From: Bdellovibrionales bacterium
GTDB lineage: Bacteria; Bdellovibrionota; Bdellovibrionia; Bdellovibrionales; UBA1609
DNA length: 39,736 bases
Direction: 5' to 3'
Assembly: GCA_020850475.1 (NCBI GenBank)
Contig: JADZEO010000094.1
Span: 1 to 39,736, forward strand
Under the pieces are notes generated by a model. It did not search any database. It saw only the letters and a program-made list of their open reading frames with translations, and was not told the DNA's origin. Positions 1-7,644 of this stretch are shown piece by piece (the stretch's first letter is position 1; each line of letters begins with the position of its first letter). The translations under genes and the position numbers were made by a program.

Positions 1-1
1 A

Positions 2-667
2 ATCCAGAGTCAAAAGGCCCGCAGGTCGGTCGGTCTTGAAGAAACTCTTGAGACTCTGGTGAACCACTATTTGGCCAAGTGCGATCCGCTGGAAGTGGCC
101 AAGCGACAACTTCTGCGCGGCAAACTCGGCCACGCACCAAAAGCAGATGAATCGCTCGGAGTTGAGGGTGGTGTTGCCCTCTCGGAGACTTTATCGGGAG
201 CTGCGCAATCAACGGCGGGACCAACGGCGCACCCAACTGCGGGACCAAGGGTGCGATCAACTGCGGATTCAGCCGCGAAATCAGCTGCGGAATCTCCTTC
301 GCAATCAACTGCGGAAAAAGTCGGCAATCAACAGGTCTTAAGACTTGTTGCCGAAATGGGTGCGTCAGACCGGACGCCATCGCCAGCGCCGCCGTCGCCA
401 CCGCCTGAGGCGACGACGCGGACACGGTCGAGGAGGGAGGGGCGCGGGCGGGAGAACAGGCGACCACTGCCTGCGGCGATCAAGCATCGGGTGTATTTGA
501 AATTTCAAGCCCGTTGCAGTCATGTTGATTCGCGAGGGGAGCGGTGTCGTGAAACCAAGTTTTTGGAAATTCACCATCTCAAACCAATTCGCTTGGGCGG
601 GAGTGATCGCTTCGAGAATCTCACTTTGCTTTGTTCGGGACACCACCAGGGGATTCACCTCGGGTAA
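2..667 (+). CDS. HNH endonuclease-like protein, 5' end cut off by the window
   Basis: The frame is open to the left edge, so the start lies upstream; the GTG at 59 is probably internal. The last 60 or so residues hold an HNH nuclease fold: a C..H..C cluster, then EIHH, then a downstream Asn and a C-x2-HH end (LLCSGHH). This matches the C-terminal HNH module of Bdellovibrio-type proteins, which pair a helical N-terminal part with a C-terminal HNH. The family should be a metal-dependent DNA nuclease; the target is unknown. Between the two parts is a low-complexity linker with nine tetrapeptides of the form [SP]-[TA]-A-x (bases 209-316). A Pro/Arg-rich stretch follows before the HNH. The gene ends 13 bases before a hexanucleotide repeat array. 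I am sure of the HNH domain and unsure of the biological role. Confidence 0.8.
   Translation: MQSQKARRSVGLEETLETLVNHYLAKCDPLEVAKRQLLRGKLGHAPKADESLGVEGGVALSETLSGAAQSTAGPTAHPTAGPRVRSTADSAAKSAAESPSQSTAEKVGNQQVLRLVAEMGASDRTPSPAPPSPPPEATTRTRSRREGRGRENRRPLPAAIKHRVYLKFQARCSHVDSRGERCRETKFLEIHHLKPIRLGGSDRFENLTLLCSGHHQGIHLG
209..316 (+). repeat. In-frame 12-bp tandem repeat in the HNH gene linker
   Basis: Nine consecutive 12-base units encode tetrapeptides [32 protein letters not shown] and STAE. The DNA core of a unit is close to tcaactgcggga, with diverged copies. The unit length is a multiple of three, so copy-number change would lengthen or shorten the linker without breaking the frame. Confidence 0.8.
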
Positions 668-680
668 GTGGGTCCACCCC

Positions 681-836
681 GACACCGATTCTGACTCTGA
701 CTCAGACTCTGACTCTGACACTGACGCCGACACCGACGCTGACACTGACACTGACACTGACACTGACACTGACGCCGACACCGACTCTGACTCTGACGCT
801 GACGCCGACGCCGACACCGACTCCCACGCCGACACA
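681..836. repeat. Hexanucleotide tandem repeat, 26 units of the type gacNCN
   Basis: Twenty-six contiguous 6-base units begin at 681, mostly gactct, gacact, gacgcc, gacacc or gacgct, with one unit starting gat and one starting cac. Read in phase on the plus strand they would give Asp-Ser/Thr/Ala dipeptides. The only plus-strand open frame covering them starts inside the HNH gene in another frame, so I treat the array as probably untranslated. Such arrays are prone to slippage. Confidence 0.9.
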
Positions 837-1139
837 GGTAGGGTCGCGCCCAAAGCGGTGGGGCCACACGAGCCAAAGGGGGATCACGCCAAAACAGGTG
901 AGACCACGCGAGCCAAGCGAGATCACAGGTATTTAGATGAGAGTGCGTCATGACCATCACAAAAATTGGGTTCACTGTGCAAGATGGCGATGAGTGAAAA
1001 TCGGGTAGCCAGGAATTGGGGGGTGGGCGATGATGGAGTGGTCCGGGCGGATAGTTGGTCTTGGTAGGTTGTTGGTCGCTGGTGGATGGTTAAACTGGCG
1101 GGCGAGGGGGACACTTTTGAGGCCCCAAGGAGAGAACAG
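837..1139. other. Spacer without a recognisable gene
   Basis: About 300 bases between the hexanucleotide array and the membrane protein gene. The first 90 bases contain degenerate copies of a motif like gaccacgcgagccaag. The rest is G-rich on the plus strand. I see no convincing promoter, terminator or RNA gene, only the ribosome binding site of the next gene at 1127-1134. Confidence 0.5.
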
Positions 1140-1484
1140 ATGCTTCAGTATGCGCTTCGAGTCCTAATTACGGCGGTGTTGGTGGTGGCAGTGGCAGAGG
1201 TGGGCAAACGCTCGACCTGGGCGGGGGCTTTGTTGGCTTCTTTGCCGCTCACCTCGATATTGGCATTGAGTTGGTTGTATTGGGACACGAAAAGTGTCGA
1301 ACAAGTGAGTCGCATGTCCTCTTCAATCTTTTGGTTGGTGGGGCCGTCGCTGATTTTCTTCTTGGTTCTCCCTCTGCTTTTGAAGTGGGGGGTTCACTTT
1401 TGGGGAGCGCTCGCGCTGGCGAGTGGGGTGATGGCGGGAGCCTATTTGGGATTTGTTAAAATTCTCTCGCGCTGGAGCCTTTAG
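1140..1484 (+). CDS. DUF3147-type small integral membrane protein
   Basis: A 114-residue, very hydrophobic protein with about four predicted membrane helices and almost no soluble parts. Length and pattern (an early R-V-L-I-T segment, then a short KR turn, then A-S-L-P-L-T-S near residue 40) fit the DUF3147 family, whose function is not known to me. The ATG at 1140 is chosen because AAGGAGAG sits at 1127-1134 with good spacing; the frame remains open upstream to 1086 without a better site. The gene stands alone between two tandem-repeat arrays; the 25-bp minisatellite begins three bases after its stop codon. The family assignment is from memory of its pattern, so moderate. Confidence 0.75.
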   Translation: MLQYALRVLITAVLVVAVAEVGKRSTWAGALLASLPLTSILALSWLYWDTKSVEQVSRMSSSIFWLVGPSLIFFLVLPLLLKWGVHFWGALALASGVMAGAYLGFVKILSRWSL

Positions 1485-1487
1485 AGA

Positions 1488-1712
1488 GCCGAGGGCGACG
1501 GGTGTTTGAGGTGCCGAGGGCGACGGGTGTTTGAGGTGCCGAGGGCGATGGGTTTTGAGGTGCCGAGGGCGACGGGTGTTTGAGGTGCCGAGGGCGACGG
1601 GTGTTTGCAGTGCCGAGGGTGATGGGTGTTTGCAGTGGCGAAGGTGATGGGCATATAAAATGCCGGGGGCGACTGGCATTTAAAATGCCGGGGGCGTACG
1701 GGCAGGTACAAC
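1488..1712. repeat. 25-bp minisatellite, nine units
   Basis: Units start at 1488, 1513, 1538, 1562, 1587, 1612, 1637, 1662 and 1687. The first six are nearly identical (consensus beginning gccgagggcgacgggtg); the third is one base short. Units seven and eight drift to a form ending in taaaat. The graded divergence toward the right end suggests growth by duplication on the left side. The array is noncoding on the plus strand; minus-strand frames through it are repeat artefacts. Confidence 0.92.
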
Positions 1713-1719
1713 CCCCGGC
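1687..1719 (+). terminator. Possible hairpin at the end of the minisatellite
   Basis: gccggggg at 1687-1694 is the exact complement of cccccggc at 1712-1719, giving an 8-bp GC-only stem with a 17-base loop. No T tract follows, so if it ends transcription of the upstream membrane protein gene it is not a classical intrinsic terminator. Confidence 0.35.
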
Positions 1720-1809
1720 TAAGGGAATGGGTTTGGTTATTGAGGACTCGGGGTTGAGGAGGAATTTAAATAAAAATCTTTACCAACCGACGAGGGCAAG
1801 TGAACAACA

Positions 1810-2595
1810 TCACTGGGACCCTCCATCGAGTTCACGGGCGCGGTTGAGCACACGATGAGCACGGCGCTCAATGGCATCTAGATATTTGCTGGCATCCCAG
1901 CGCACCTGAATCTTATTGCGCGAAAATTCTTGGGTGAAGATTGCGCCGTCGCCGGCGGTGGGGGCGAGGGTCGGCAGGCGGTAGGCAGCCATCCGCTCGC
2001 GGAAGGCGGGAGTACAGATCTCATTGACATAATCATGGGGCTGTTCCGCCGGAAACTCGAGGCGCGGGGTAACGCCCTGACGGTAATCGGCGTAGCTCCG
2101 AAGGTGCTCGACAAACCACGGATATTTATTAGCCAGAACCGGCGCGACAATCTGGCGACTGGTGGCCAAGTGACCTTGCAGGCGCAACTCACCTCGCACA
2201 AAGCGGATGGCTTCAACGGCGGTGTGGGCACTGATGAGATACTTTCCCTCGGCACAAGCAAAACTGAGAAGAGCCAAGTGCAAGTCGTCCGGTTCACCGA
2301 TTAAAAAGAAGTAAGTGTTTTCGGCACTGTCTCGTTCAGACTCCCGCTGTTGGATGCCAAAGACATCTCCAACCCGAATACAGATTCCAACGCAACTGTT
2401 ACGTGCGGACATCCCAGTGCCGACGCCGATATTCATGAGTTGCGGCTCAACCCGGATCCAACCTTCGGAGAGATCAAACTGCACAACAGCGGCGATTCCA
2501 AACGCATGGGCCGGGGAGGATTTGAGACTCAACCAGGGAAGCGTCAACATGAGGGCCGCGGCAACAAGTCGGAGTGGTGAGCAGCGCAATTTCAT
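1810..2595 (-). CDS. Exported protein of unknown function, second gene of a two-gene operon
   Basis: A 261-residue protein with a clear signal peptide: KLR at the start, a hydrophobic core, and an S-P-A-H-A-F cleavage region near residue 31. I recognise no domain. The mature part opens with a beta-rich segment (FGIAAVVQFDLSEGWIRVEP), has a short C-x3-C segment near residue 51, and ends in a charged helical tail. The ATG at 2595 is chosen because it overlaps the upstream stop codon as ATGA, which also places the signal peptide at the start; a longer frame to 2640 would lack this. Coupling to the upstream exported gene suggests that the two products act together in the envelope. Function is not inferred. 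Confidence 0.8.
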   Translation of the reverse strand: MKLRCSPLRLVAAALMLTLPWLSLKSSPAHAFGIAAVVQFDLSEGWIRVEPQLMNIGVGTGMSARNSCVGICIRVGDVFGIQQRESERDSAENTYFFLIGEPDDLHLALLSFACAEGKYLISAHTAVEAIRFVRGELRLQGHLATSRQIVAPVLANKYPWFVEHLRSYADYRQGVTPRLEFPAEQPHDYVNEICTPAFRERMAAYRLPTLAPTAGDGAIFTQEFSRNKIQVRWDASKYLDAIERRAHRVLNRARELDGGSQ

Positions 2596-3770
2596 TGGCG
2601 ACCTCGCGATTGAGGGTTGCTCCCGCGCTCGTTGAACCAACGCTCGGTCTCCGCATCGAGAGCCCTTAGGTAAATTTCTTGGCGCTTTTGACTCAACTGT
2701 TGGTGAAAGTCATAGTTGCGGTCGAGGTTGGCCTCTAAGAACGCAATGCGCTTGTTGAGAACCTCTAACCAAGACATTTTCTCTTCGACTTCCATTCCCT
2801 TTGCAGCGGATTCAAAAAGACTGCGCACCACGCGCTCACGGTAGGAGGGAAAGGGCATGGGCATAATACCCATGGATCCTACCATGTCAGCGTAGGCGTT
2901 ACCCATTTCGCTAAAAGCCTTGCGCGCTTGATCGGCATAGGGGCGACGCTCGGCAAGTGTGGCGCGTAAATCACGATCGTCTTCGGTGATCTCGGCACGG
3001 ATGCGCTGTTTTTCTTTTTCGATGGCATCAAAGATGTGAGTCGGAAAGAAGTCGGTCGGTTGCACCGAGGCTTGAACCCGGTCAAACAGAGGATTGGCGC
3101 CTTCGTTGAGCTCGCGCACCAGGCGAGACATAAATTGGGCATCATAGGTGCGTCCCGAGAGGTTGTAGTGGGTTTCGCCAACCCCCATCACGCGCAGATA
3201 CTCATGGTAAATGGTGCCGAGCGCGACGCGAATGTTGCGAAGCTCGTTTTGAAAGCGCTGTTCATCCACTTTAATCATGCCGAGTTGAAAGTCCTTGGCG
3301 ATTAATTCCTGGGCCTGGGCTGAGGTAAAACCTTTGGCTACGAGCTCCTGGCGCACTTCTTCAGGGTTCAAAAAAAGTGCAGTGACGGGGTCGCCATGGC
3401 GATCATGCAGAGGGCCTTCGACCATCACCACCTTGGTGCGATCAACGGCCTGGAGAAACTGCTCCACCGGAAGCCGGTCGCGCACCTGAACGCGCTGTGA
3501 TTCATAGGGTTCCATGAGCATCTCGCGATGGAGTCGATACCCCAAATGGACAAAGGCGAGGGCGTGCCCATTTCCGCCAGAGCCCGTCCAGTTCCCGGCA
3601 CTTTGTTGGCCCGTTTTGACCTCACGCGGTCCGCGGATGACCGCCTCTCGAACGACGGCCTCTCGCCCTTTACGTTTAATCTCGGCGGCAAGGTTTTGGG
3701 CGTGGCTCAGGTTCACCAGCAGGGCGTTGGCAGCAATGGCTACGAGGGTAAGGGCAATTTGGGGGCTCAT
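2592..3770 (-). CDS. Exported helical protein of unknown function, first gene of a two-gene operon
   Basis: A 392-residue protein with a signal peptide ending near NLSHAQ. The mature part is rich in charged residues and predicted helix, with coiled-coil-like stretches near residues 245-290 and 335-380. No known domain is recognised. The ATG at 3770 is preferred over the longer frame to 3836 because AGGAG lies eight bases upstream on this strand and the signal peptide then begins the protein. It is transcribed away from the TIGR02147 gene and shares a 150-base AT-rich control region with it. That arrangement makes the divergent regulator a candidate controller, by inference only. Confidence 0.8.
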   Translation of the reverse strand: MSPQIALTLVAIAANALLVNLSHAQNLAAEIKRKGREAVVREAVIRGPREVKTGQQSAGNWTGSGGNGHALAFVHLGYRLHREMLMEPYESQRVQVRDRLPVEQFLQAVDRTKVVMVEGPLHDRHGDPVTALFLNPEEVRQELVAKGFTSAQAQELIAKDFQLGMIKVDEQRFQNELRNIRVALGTIYHEYLRVMGVGETHYNLSGRTYDAQFMSRLVRELNEGANPLFDRVQASVQPTDFFPTHIFDAIEKEKQRIRAEITEDDRDLRATLAERRPYADQARKAFSEMGNAYADMVGSMGIMPMPFPSYRERVVRSLFESAAKGMEVEEKMSWLEVLNKRIAFLEANLDRNYDFHQQLSQKRQEIYLRALDAETERWFNERGSNPQSRGRQ

Positions 3771-3835
3771 GGGGCATTCTCCTACGTCTTGGCAGGCGCT
3801 GTAACGCGCTGTTTCTATGCAATTAACGTACAGCA

Positions 3836-3864
3836 TTAGTACCCTCAGGCAAGTTTACTGTAAA
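3836..3864 (-). promoter_or_regulatory. Possible promoter of the minus-strand exported-protein operon
   Basis: On the minus strand TTTACA (plus 3859-3864) and TACTAA (plus 3836-3841) are 17 bases apart. The -35 matches consensus at five of six positions; the -10 is weak. The -35 overlaps the palindrome tttactgtaaa at 3854-3864. Confidence 0.35.
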
Positions 3865-3900
3865 TAAATTTATTGGAAAAAATGGTTAAAAAAGTTTACT
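3851..3900. promoter_or_regulatory. Candidate operator: direct repeat aagtttact and palindromes in a divergent promoter region
   Basis: aagtttact occurs at 3851-3859 and again at 3892-3900, with starts 41 bases apart, about four helical turns. The first copy is part of the perfect palindrome tttactgtaaa (3854-3864), and aataaatttatt at 3863-3874 is a perfect 12-bp palindrome. Each copy overlaps a candidate promoter element, one for each divergent transcript. The sequence fits a looping or paired-site regulator, perhaps the adjacent TIGR02147 protein. The binding protein is inference. Confidence 0.45.
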
Positions 3901-3902
3901 AT
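3873..3902 (+). promoter_or_regulatory. Possible promoter of the TIGR02147 regulator gene
   Basis: TTGGAA at 3873-3878 and TACTAT at 3897-3902 are separated by 18 bases, each four of six to consensus. The -10 overlaps the second aagtttact copy. Confidence 0.35.
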
Positions 3903-3918
3903 TAGGAAACAAATAGGG

Positions 3919-4737
3919 GTGACTTTTGTGGTCTTTGAATTTCTTGATTATAGAGAGTTTTTAAGGTCTTGGATCAAGGATCAGCGCCAAAAAGGACAGC
4001 GCGTTACTTTCCAATGGTTGGCAGAAAAAGTGGGAGTGCAGAAGTCCTACTTCTCCAAGATCCTCAACGGCGACGCCGAACTGAGCGCCGACCAAGCCTA
4101 CCTGGTGTCGCAGACCCTTAATTTGAGTGAAGACGAGTCCCATTACTTTGAACTCTTGGTGGAACACGAGCGCACCGGCGTGCAGTCGCGGCAGGCCGTC
4201 TTGCGCCGCAGATTGGAGCAAATGCAAAAGCAATTTTTGCTGAGCAGTGCTCATCTCAGTAAGTCCTTTTCGTCGGCAGAAGGTCTTGAAGACTATTATT
4301 TGAATCCCCTCCTACAGGTTTTGCACATCGGAGCCACTCTCAAAACCGGGGATGAATCAACGGCGGCGCTCGGTAAAACTCTCGGACTCACCGGTGAGCT
4401 GACTCAGGATTTGCTGTCGCGCCTTGAGGAATTGGGAGTGCTCAAAAAGGAAGAAAAGCATTGGGTGAACCAAATGCCGGGAATTCATCTCAAACGCGAA
4501 CATCCACTGACCAAGTTAAATCACTACTTGATGCGAGCGATGAGTTTGTTTCAACTCATGCGCCGCCCCTGGCAGGAGTCCTACACCTTGTCGGTGACTT
4601 TCTCGGCCGATGATGAAGCACAACTTCTCATCCAAAAGGAATTTCAAGGTTTCCTTAAGCGAGTGGAAGGAATTGTTGGCCAGGCCCGCAATGACAAAGC
4701 CTACCAAATTAATTTTGATCTCTATCCGTGGACTTAA
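3919..4737 (+). CDS. TIGR02147 family protein, probable transcriptional regulator
   Basis: A 272-residue protein. The N-terminus V-F-E-F-L-D-Y-R-E-F-L and the following helix-turn-helix-like segment (LAEKVGVQKSYFSKILNG, residues about 34-51) are typical of the TIGR02147 family. The rest is the family's helical central and C-terminal part, ending in FDLYPWT. I know no biochemical function for the family; the early segment resembles XRE-type DNA-binding helices. The start may be GTG at 3919, or GTG at 3928 preceded by AGGGGTGA at 3915-3921, which has better spacing. It is divergent from a two-gene exported-protein operon across an AT-rich repeat-containing region. The family call is strong; the role as a DNA-binding regulator is inference. 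Confidence 0.88.
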   Translation: MTFVVFEFLDYREFLRSWIKDQRQKGQRVTFQWLAEKVGVQKSYFSKILNGDAELSADQAYLVSQTLNLSEDESHYFELLVEHERTGVQSRQAVLRRRLEQMQKQFLLSSAHLSKSFSSAEGLEDYYLNPLLQVLHIGATLKTGDESTAALGKTLGLTGELTQDLLSRLEELGVLKKEEKHWVNQMPGIHLKREHPLTKLNHYLMRAMSLFQLMRRPWQESYTLSVTFSADDEAQLLIQKEFQGFLKRVEGIVGQARNDKAYQINFDLYPWT

Positions 4738-4904
4738 CTGACTTTGGCGGGAATTGAGCTTAGTTCTCGCGTGGCCTCACCTCTGCAGTGAGAGCCAAAA
4801 ATTGACACGTCAAGCCTTCATTTTTTCAAGTCCTCGGCTTTTTTCGTGGCAGCCGCGAGCCTCTTTGGTAAATCGACACGAACATTATAGACAAGGGGTA
4901 TTTC

Positions 4905-7583
4905 ATGGCGATGCTGATGCAGTGGTCGATCGTGCTGTTTTTGTGTGTGGCCGTACTAAGTTGCGGTGGCGGCGGAGGCTCGGGTTCTAAAGCTCCAGCA
5001 ACTCCGCAAACTCCTGAGCAAGCTTTGGCCCGCTTGTCGCCCGAGGATCGCAAGACTTTTGAGACCTGGAAATCAAACATCGTTAAGAGCTGTAATGCGA
5101 CCGAAGTCTTTATGGGCGGCAGTGGCCTCGGTGAATCGGGACTTGATCCTGCGGTGCTCGTGCAAAATAACGAAAACTCATTGATCGTTAAGGGGCCGCA
5201 AGGTGAGCAGGTGTTCTTAGGGGGGATCGCTGGTTTCTCGGGCGAAAGCAATTCCAAGCACGAACATTCCATCTCCATTAATGGCAGCAGCTATTCGGTG
5301 CAGGCCGAAACCAAGCGCTCAGGTTCGTTCTGCGAAGTGTTTTTGTTTGGCCAAAAAGTTTACGAGACCCATATTGCGCGAAGCATGGATGTGGTGGGCT
5401 TTTGGCAGCCGGGCTTCCAGACCAAGGCCAGCGTCGGAACGGTGAACATTCGTCGTTCAGCGGATCCGCGCTATGGTCAGCTCGAAGGTCATCGTTTTGT
5501 TGAATCCGTTTTTGATATGCAAATGCCTCGGCCAGAGGCACTCGCGGTTTTGGCGCGACACTTGGGCTTTACCGCCGAGGAGACTCAACGACTGTTTCGT
5601 CTGCAGAACGCGCGAGACTTGATTAGCCTGCGGGTGATGGGGGCGGAGCCTTCGTTGTGGTTGAATGCCAGCTTTCCCGAGCTGGTCGCCCCAACGGAAT
5701 TGCTCAAAGAAATTCGTCCCGGTGGCGTGGGCGTGTTGCAACTCGAAATTCAACGACGTCTGCCGCAAACCACCTATGGCAAGCAGACCAATACCGCTGA
5801 TGCATCGGCCAGTAAGTGGCTGGCCAGTTTTCGCTTGAGCGCTGCTGAGCCGGGCGACAACACGCGCTTTAAGTTTGAAATGACTGAGGTTCAGTACCAA
5901 GGCTTGGTGACCGGAGGGGCAAACCTCGCAGCACAGTGTTTTACTGATCGAGTGCAAATCCTCGCGCGCATGGCGAATCCCGGCCAAGCGCAACAGCGCG
6001 TGGTGCCCGCCTTTGCGCAAGCCCTCGATCCTTGCGAAACGCTGATGCCGGAGCTTCATAAGCATTTGCGCACCAGTGGGCAGTTGCAGCGTTTGCTGGG
6101 GGCGGTGTTGAGTTCCATCGTGCCGTCTCGGCAAGCCGACTATGCTGGTTGGGCGAGTGAGCTTTATTCGATCGCCTTGGCGGTTCTTGAGTCGGGAAAA
6201 AATCTGCAGCCCGAACTCGATCCGACCGGTCGAGTCCGAGTGATTCAAGATCTCGCGCTTTATTTAGAACACTTGCGGCTTGAAATGACCCGAACCCCAC
6301 AACTTCGTGAGGCTTTGCGCTCCGAAGTTTACAGCATGGGTTTTGATTGGGCCCTGGCCGGTGAACGAGTGGGTCCTGGGCACGCCACCCGCATTCTGCA
6401 GGTGGGTGAGTCCGTGGTGCGAGACTTTTCTGCTTCAACGCGAGCTTTGTTAACCAACTTAGGACGCGATCCTCGTTCACAAGAAGAGGCTTTGAACTTC
6501 GCCGAGCGGATGACTCCCGAGTATCGGGCCGAGGCCTTGAGCACTTTGGCCGTGGCCCGTGCACTGAACTATGCCTTGTGGGAAAATGAATTTCACAACC
6601 AGATCTTGCAAAAGCGTCCGACTCAACAAGAAGTCCGCGACTGGGGACAGCGGTTGCGTGGACTTCAGGGTCAGTTGAATCAATATCCACGTTTGGCTTC
6701 GGAGCGCGGCGAGTTGGTTGAGATGGCGCTCACCTGGCTTCGTCAAGGAGAAGGAACCGAGCAAGACGTGGCTTGGGTTCTGGCTGGCCTTAACAACGCC
6801 ATTGATCCCTTTCAGGCGAGCACTCGTCAGTTGATTCGCGATCTCAAACGATCATTGGCGCAAAATCGCCAGGCGGTGGCTTTTGCTCATGGATTGACTC
6901 CTGAGTATAAGAATTTGGCCCAATCAATTGTGGTGAATAGTGCGGCGATCGGCATGAAAGAGTTGGGCGAGCGGCTGATGCAGAATGTGCTGCAAGAGCG
7001 CCCGACGATTGAGCGGATGCGCGAAATGGCCGAGACCATGGCGGCCGGAATGGAATTCTCACAACGCGAAAAGGCTCGCGTGGGAGCTGACTCCGACTTT
7101 TTTAATGATCGTCACCTCAAAGAGGTCTTAGAGCGGGCAGTGAACGAGGCTTGGTCGCGCGCGGATTTTATCACTCTTGAGCACATCACTGAGTTGGGTC
7201 GGCGCAAATCCCAGTGTGACAACGGCTTCAACAAGGGAGCGAGCTCTGTCGCCCAATGTGTGGGACTTGGCTGGTTTAGTCGCCAGTCCGGACGTTTCCT
7301 TGATCTGCGGTTGGACCGCATCCATGGCGCCCTAGCAGTTGATTTTGTGGGCTATCTCAATTTGCTCCAGCCTGATTTCGATTACTCAACCGGCCGTCGC
7401 GAATTACTGGGTGCATTCTTTGGATCTTTTGATGTTCTGTGGAACAAATGTGATTTGGCCACCATCCGCGCGCGGCGGGATCAATTGCGCCAACAAGTCC
7501 ACGGCTACAAAAATGCCCCGGATACTCTCAAGCGTTGGGAGTGGGAAAAAGTTCTGCGCGAAACGGTCAAGAATTGCCCTTAA
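4905..7583 (+). CDS. Large lipoprotein of unknown function (892 residues)
   Basis: The protein begins with a short signal sequence and a lipobox ending V-L-S-C20, followed directly by G-G-G-G-G-S-G-S, a flexible tether. It should be lipidated and anchored in the envelope. Residues about 35-210 look beta-rich. From about 360 onward the sequence is almost wholly helical with regular 30-40 residue spacing, which could be a helical-repeat solenoid, though I find no clear TPR signature. Four Cys lie in the last 150 residues (SQCDNGF, VAQCVGL, WNKCDL, VKNCP). The ATG at 4905 follows AAGGGG. A possible weak hairpin plus T-run lies at 4812-4845 upstream. It is monocistronic and convergent with the yceI-like gene. 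No database family is recognised. Confidence 0.8.
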   Translation: MAMLMQWSIVLFLCVAVLSCGGGGGSGSKAPATPQTPEQALARLSPEDRKTFETWKSNIVKSCNATEVFMGGSGLGESGLDPAVLVQNNENSLIVKGPQGEQVFLGGIAGFSGESNSKHEHSISINGSSYSVQAETKRSGSFCEVFLFGQKVYETHIARSMDVVGFWQPGFQTKASVGTVNIRRSADPRYGQLEGHRFVESVFDMQMPRPEALAVLARHLGFTAEETQRLFRLQNARDLISLRVMGAEPSLWLNASFPELVAPTELLKEIRPGGVGVLQLEIQRRLPQTTYGKQTNTADASASKWLASFRLSAAEPGDNTRFKFEMTEVQYQGLVTGGANLAAQCFTDRVQILARMANPGQAQQRVVPAFAQALDPCETLMPELHKHLRTSGQLQRLLGAVLSSIVPSRQADYAGWASELYSIALAVLESGKNLQPELDPTGRVRVIQDLALYLEHLRLEMTRTPQLREALRSEVYSMGFDWALAGERVGPGHATRILQVGESVVRDFSASTRALLTNLGRDPRSQEEALNFAERMTPEYRAEALSTLAVARALNYALWENEFHNQILQKRPTQQEVRDWGQRLRGLQGQLNQYPRLASERGELVEMALTWLRQGEGTEQDVAWVLAGLNNAIDPFQASTRQLIRDLKRSLAQNRQAVAFAHGLTPEYKNLAQSIVVNSAAIGMKELGERLMQNVLQERPTIERMREMAETMAAGMEFSQREKARVGADSDFFNDRHLKEVLERAVNEAWSRADFITLEHITELGRRKSQCDNGFNKGASSVAQCVGLGWFSRQSGRFLDLRLDRIHGALAVDFVGYLNLLQPDFDYSTGRRELLGAFFGSFDVLWNKCDLATIRARRDQLRQQVHGYKNAPDTLKRWEWEKVLRETVKNCP

Positions 7584-7592
7584 TTGTCGCGT

Positions 7593-7640
7593 CACTGGGT
7601 CCCGCCCAAGGCAGGGACCCCGAGTGGCGGTTCGAGCCAC
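7593..7640. terminator. Two hairpins between convergent genes, possible bidirectional terminator
   Basis: gggtccc at 7597-7603 pairs perfectly with gggaccc at 7614-7620, and flanking cact and agtg can extend the stem with one bulge. A second stem, gtggc at 7624-7628 with gccac at 7636-7640, follows. The spacer separates the lipoprotein stop from the minus-strand yceI-like stop. There is no strong T tract on either strand, so termination strength is uncertain. Confidence 0.55.
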
Positions 7641-7644
7641 AGGA

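Noticed and set aside
365-853. Minus-strand frame rich in Ser-Val/Ser-Glu repeats
   Set aside because: It is the antisense reading of the HNH gene and hexanucleotide array.
522-953. Open frame with an Asp-Ser/Thr/Ala dipeptide repeat tail
   Set aside because: It starts inside the HNH gene in another frame, has no ribosome binding site, and its tail is a direct product of the hexanucleotide array.
1488-1712. CRISPR array
   Set aside because: Units are directly contiguous without spacers and diverge gradually; no cas genes nearby.
4812-4845. Intrinsic terminator after the TIGR02147 gene
   Set aside because: The stem is only five pairs with a 19-base loop; the T-run alone is not enough to list it as a feature.
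5457-6690. Long minus-strand open frames opposite the 892-residue lipoprotein
   Set aside because: They overlap each other and the plus-strand gene, which has lipobox, ribosome binding site and consistent codon use.
7624-7640. tRNA T-arm or tRNA fragment (ggttcga in a stem)
   Set aside because: The stem position relative to ttcga does not fit a T-arm, and no acceptor, D or anticodon arm is found upstream; it fits a plain hairpin.
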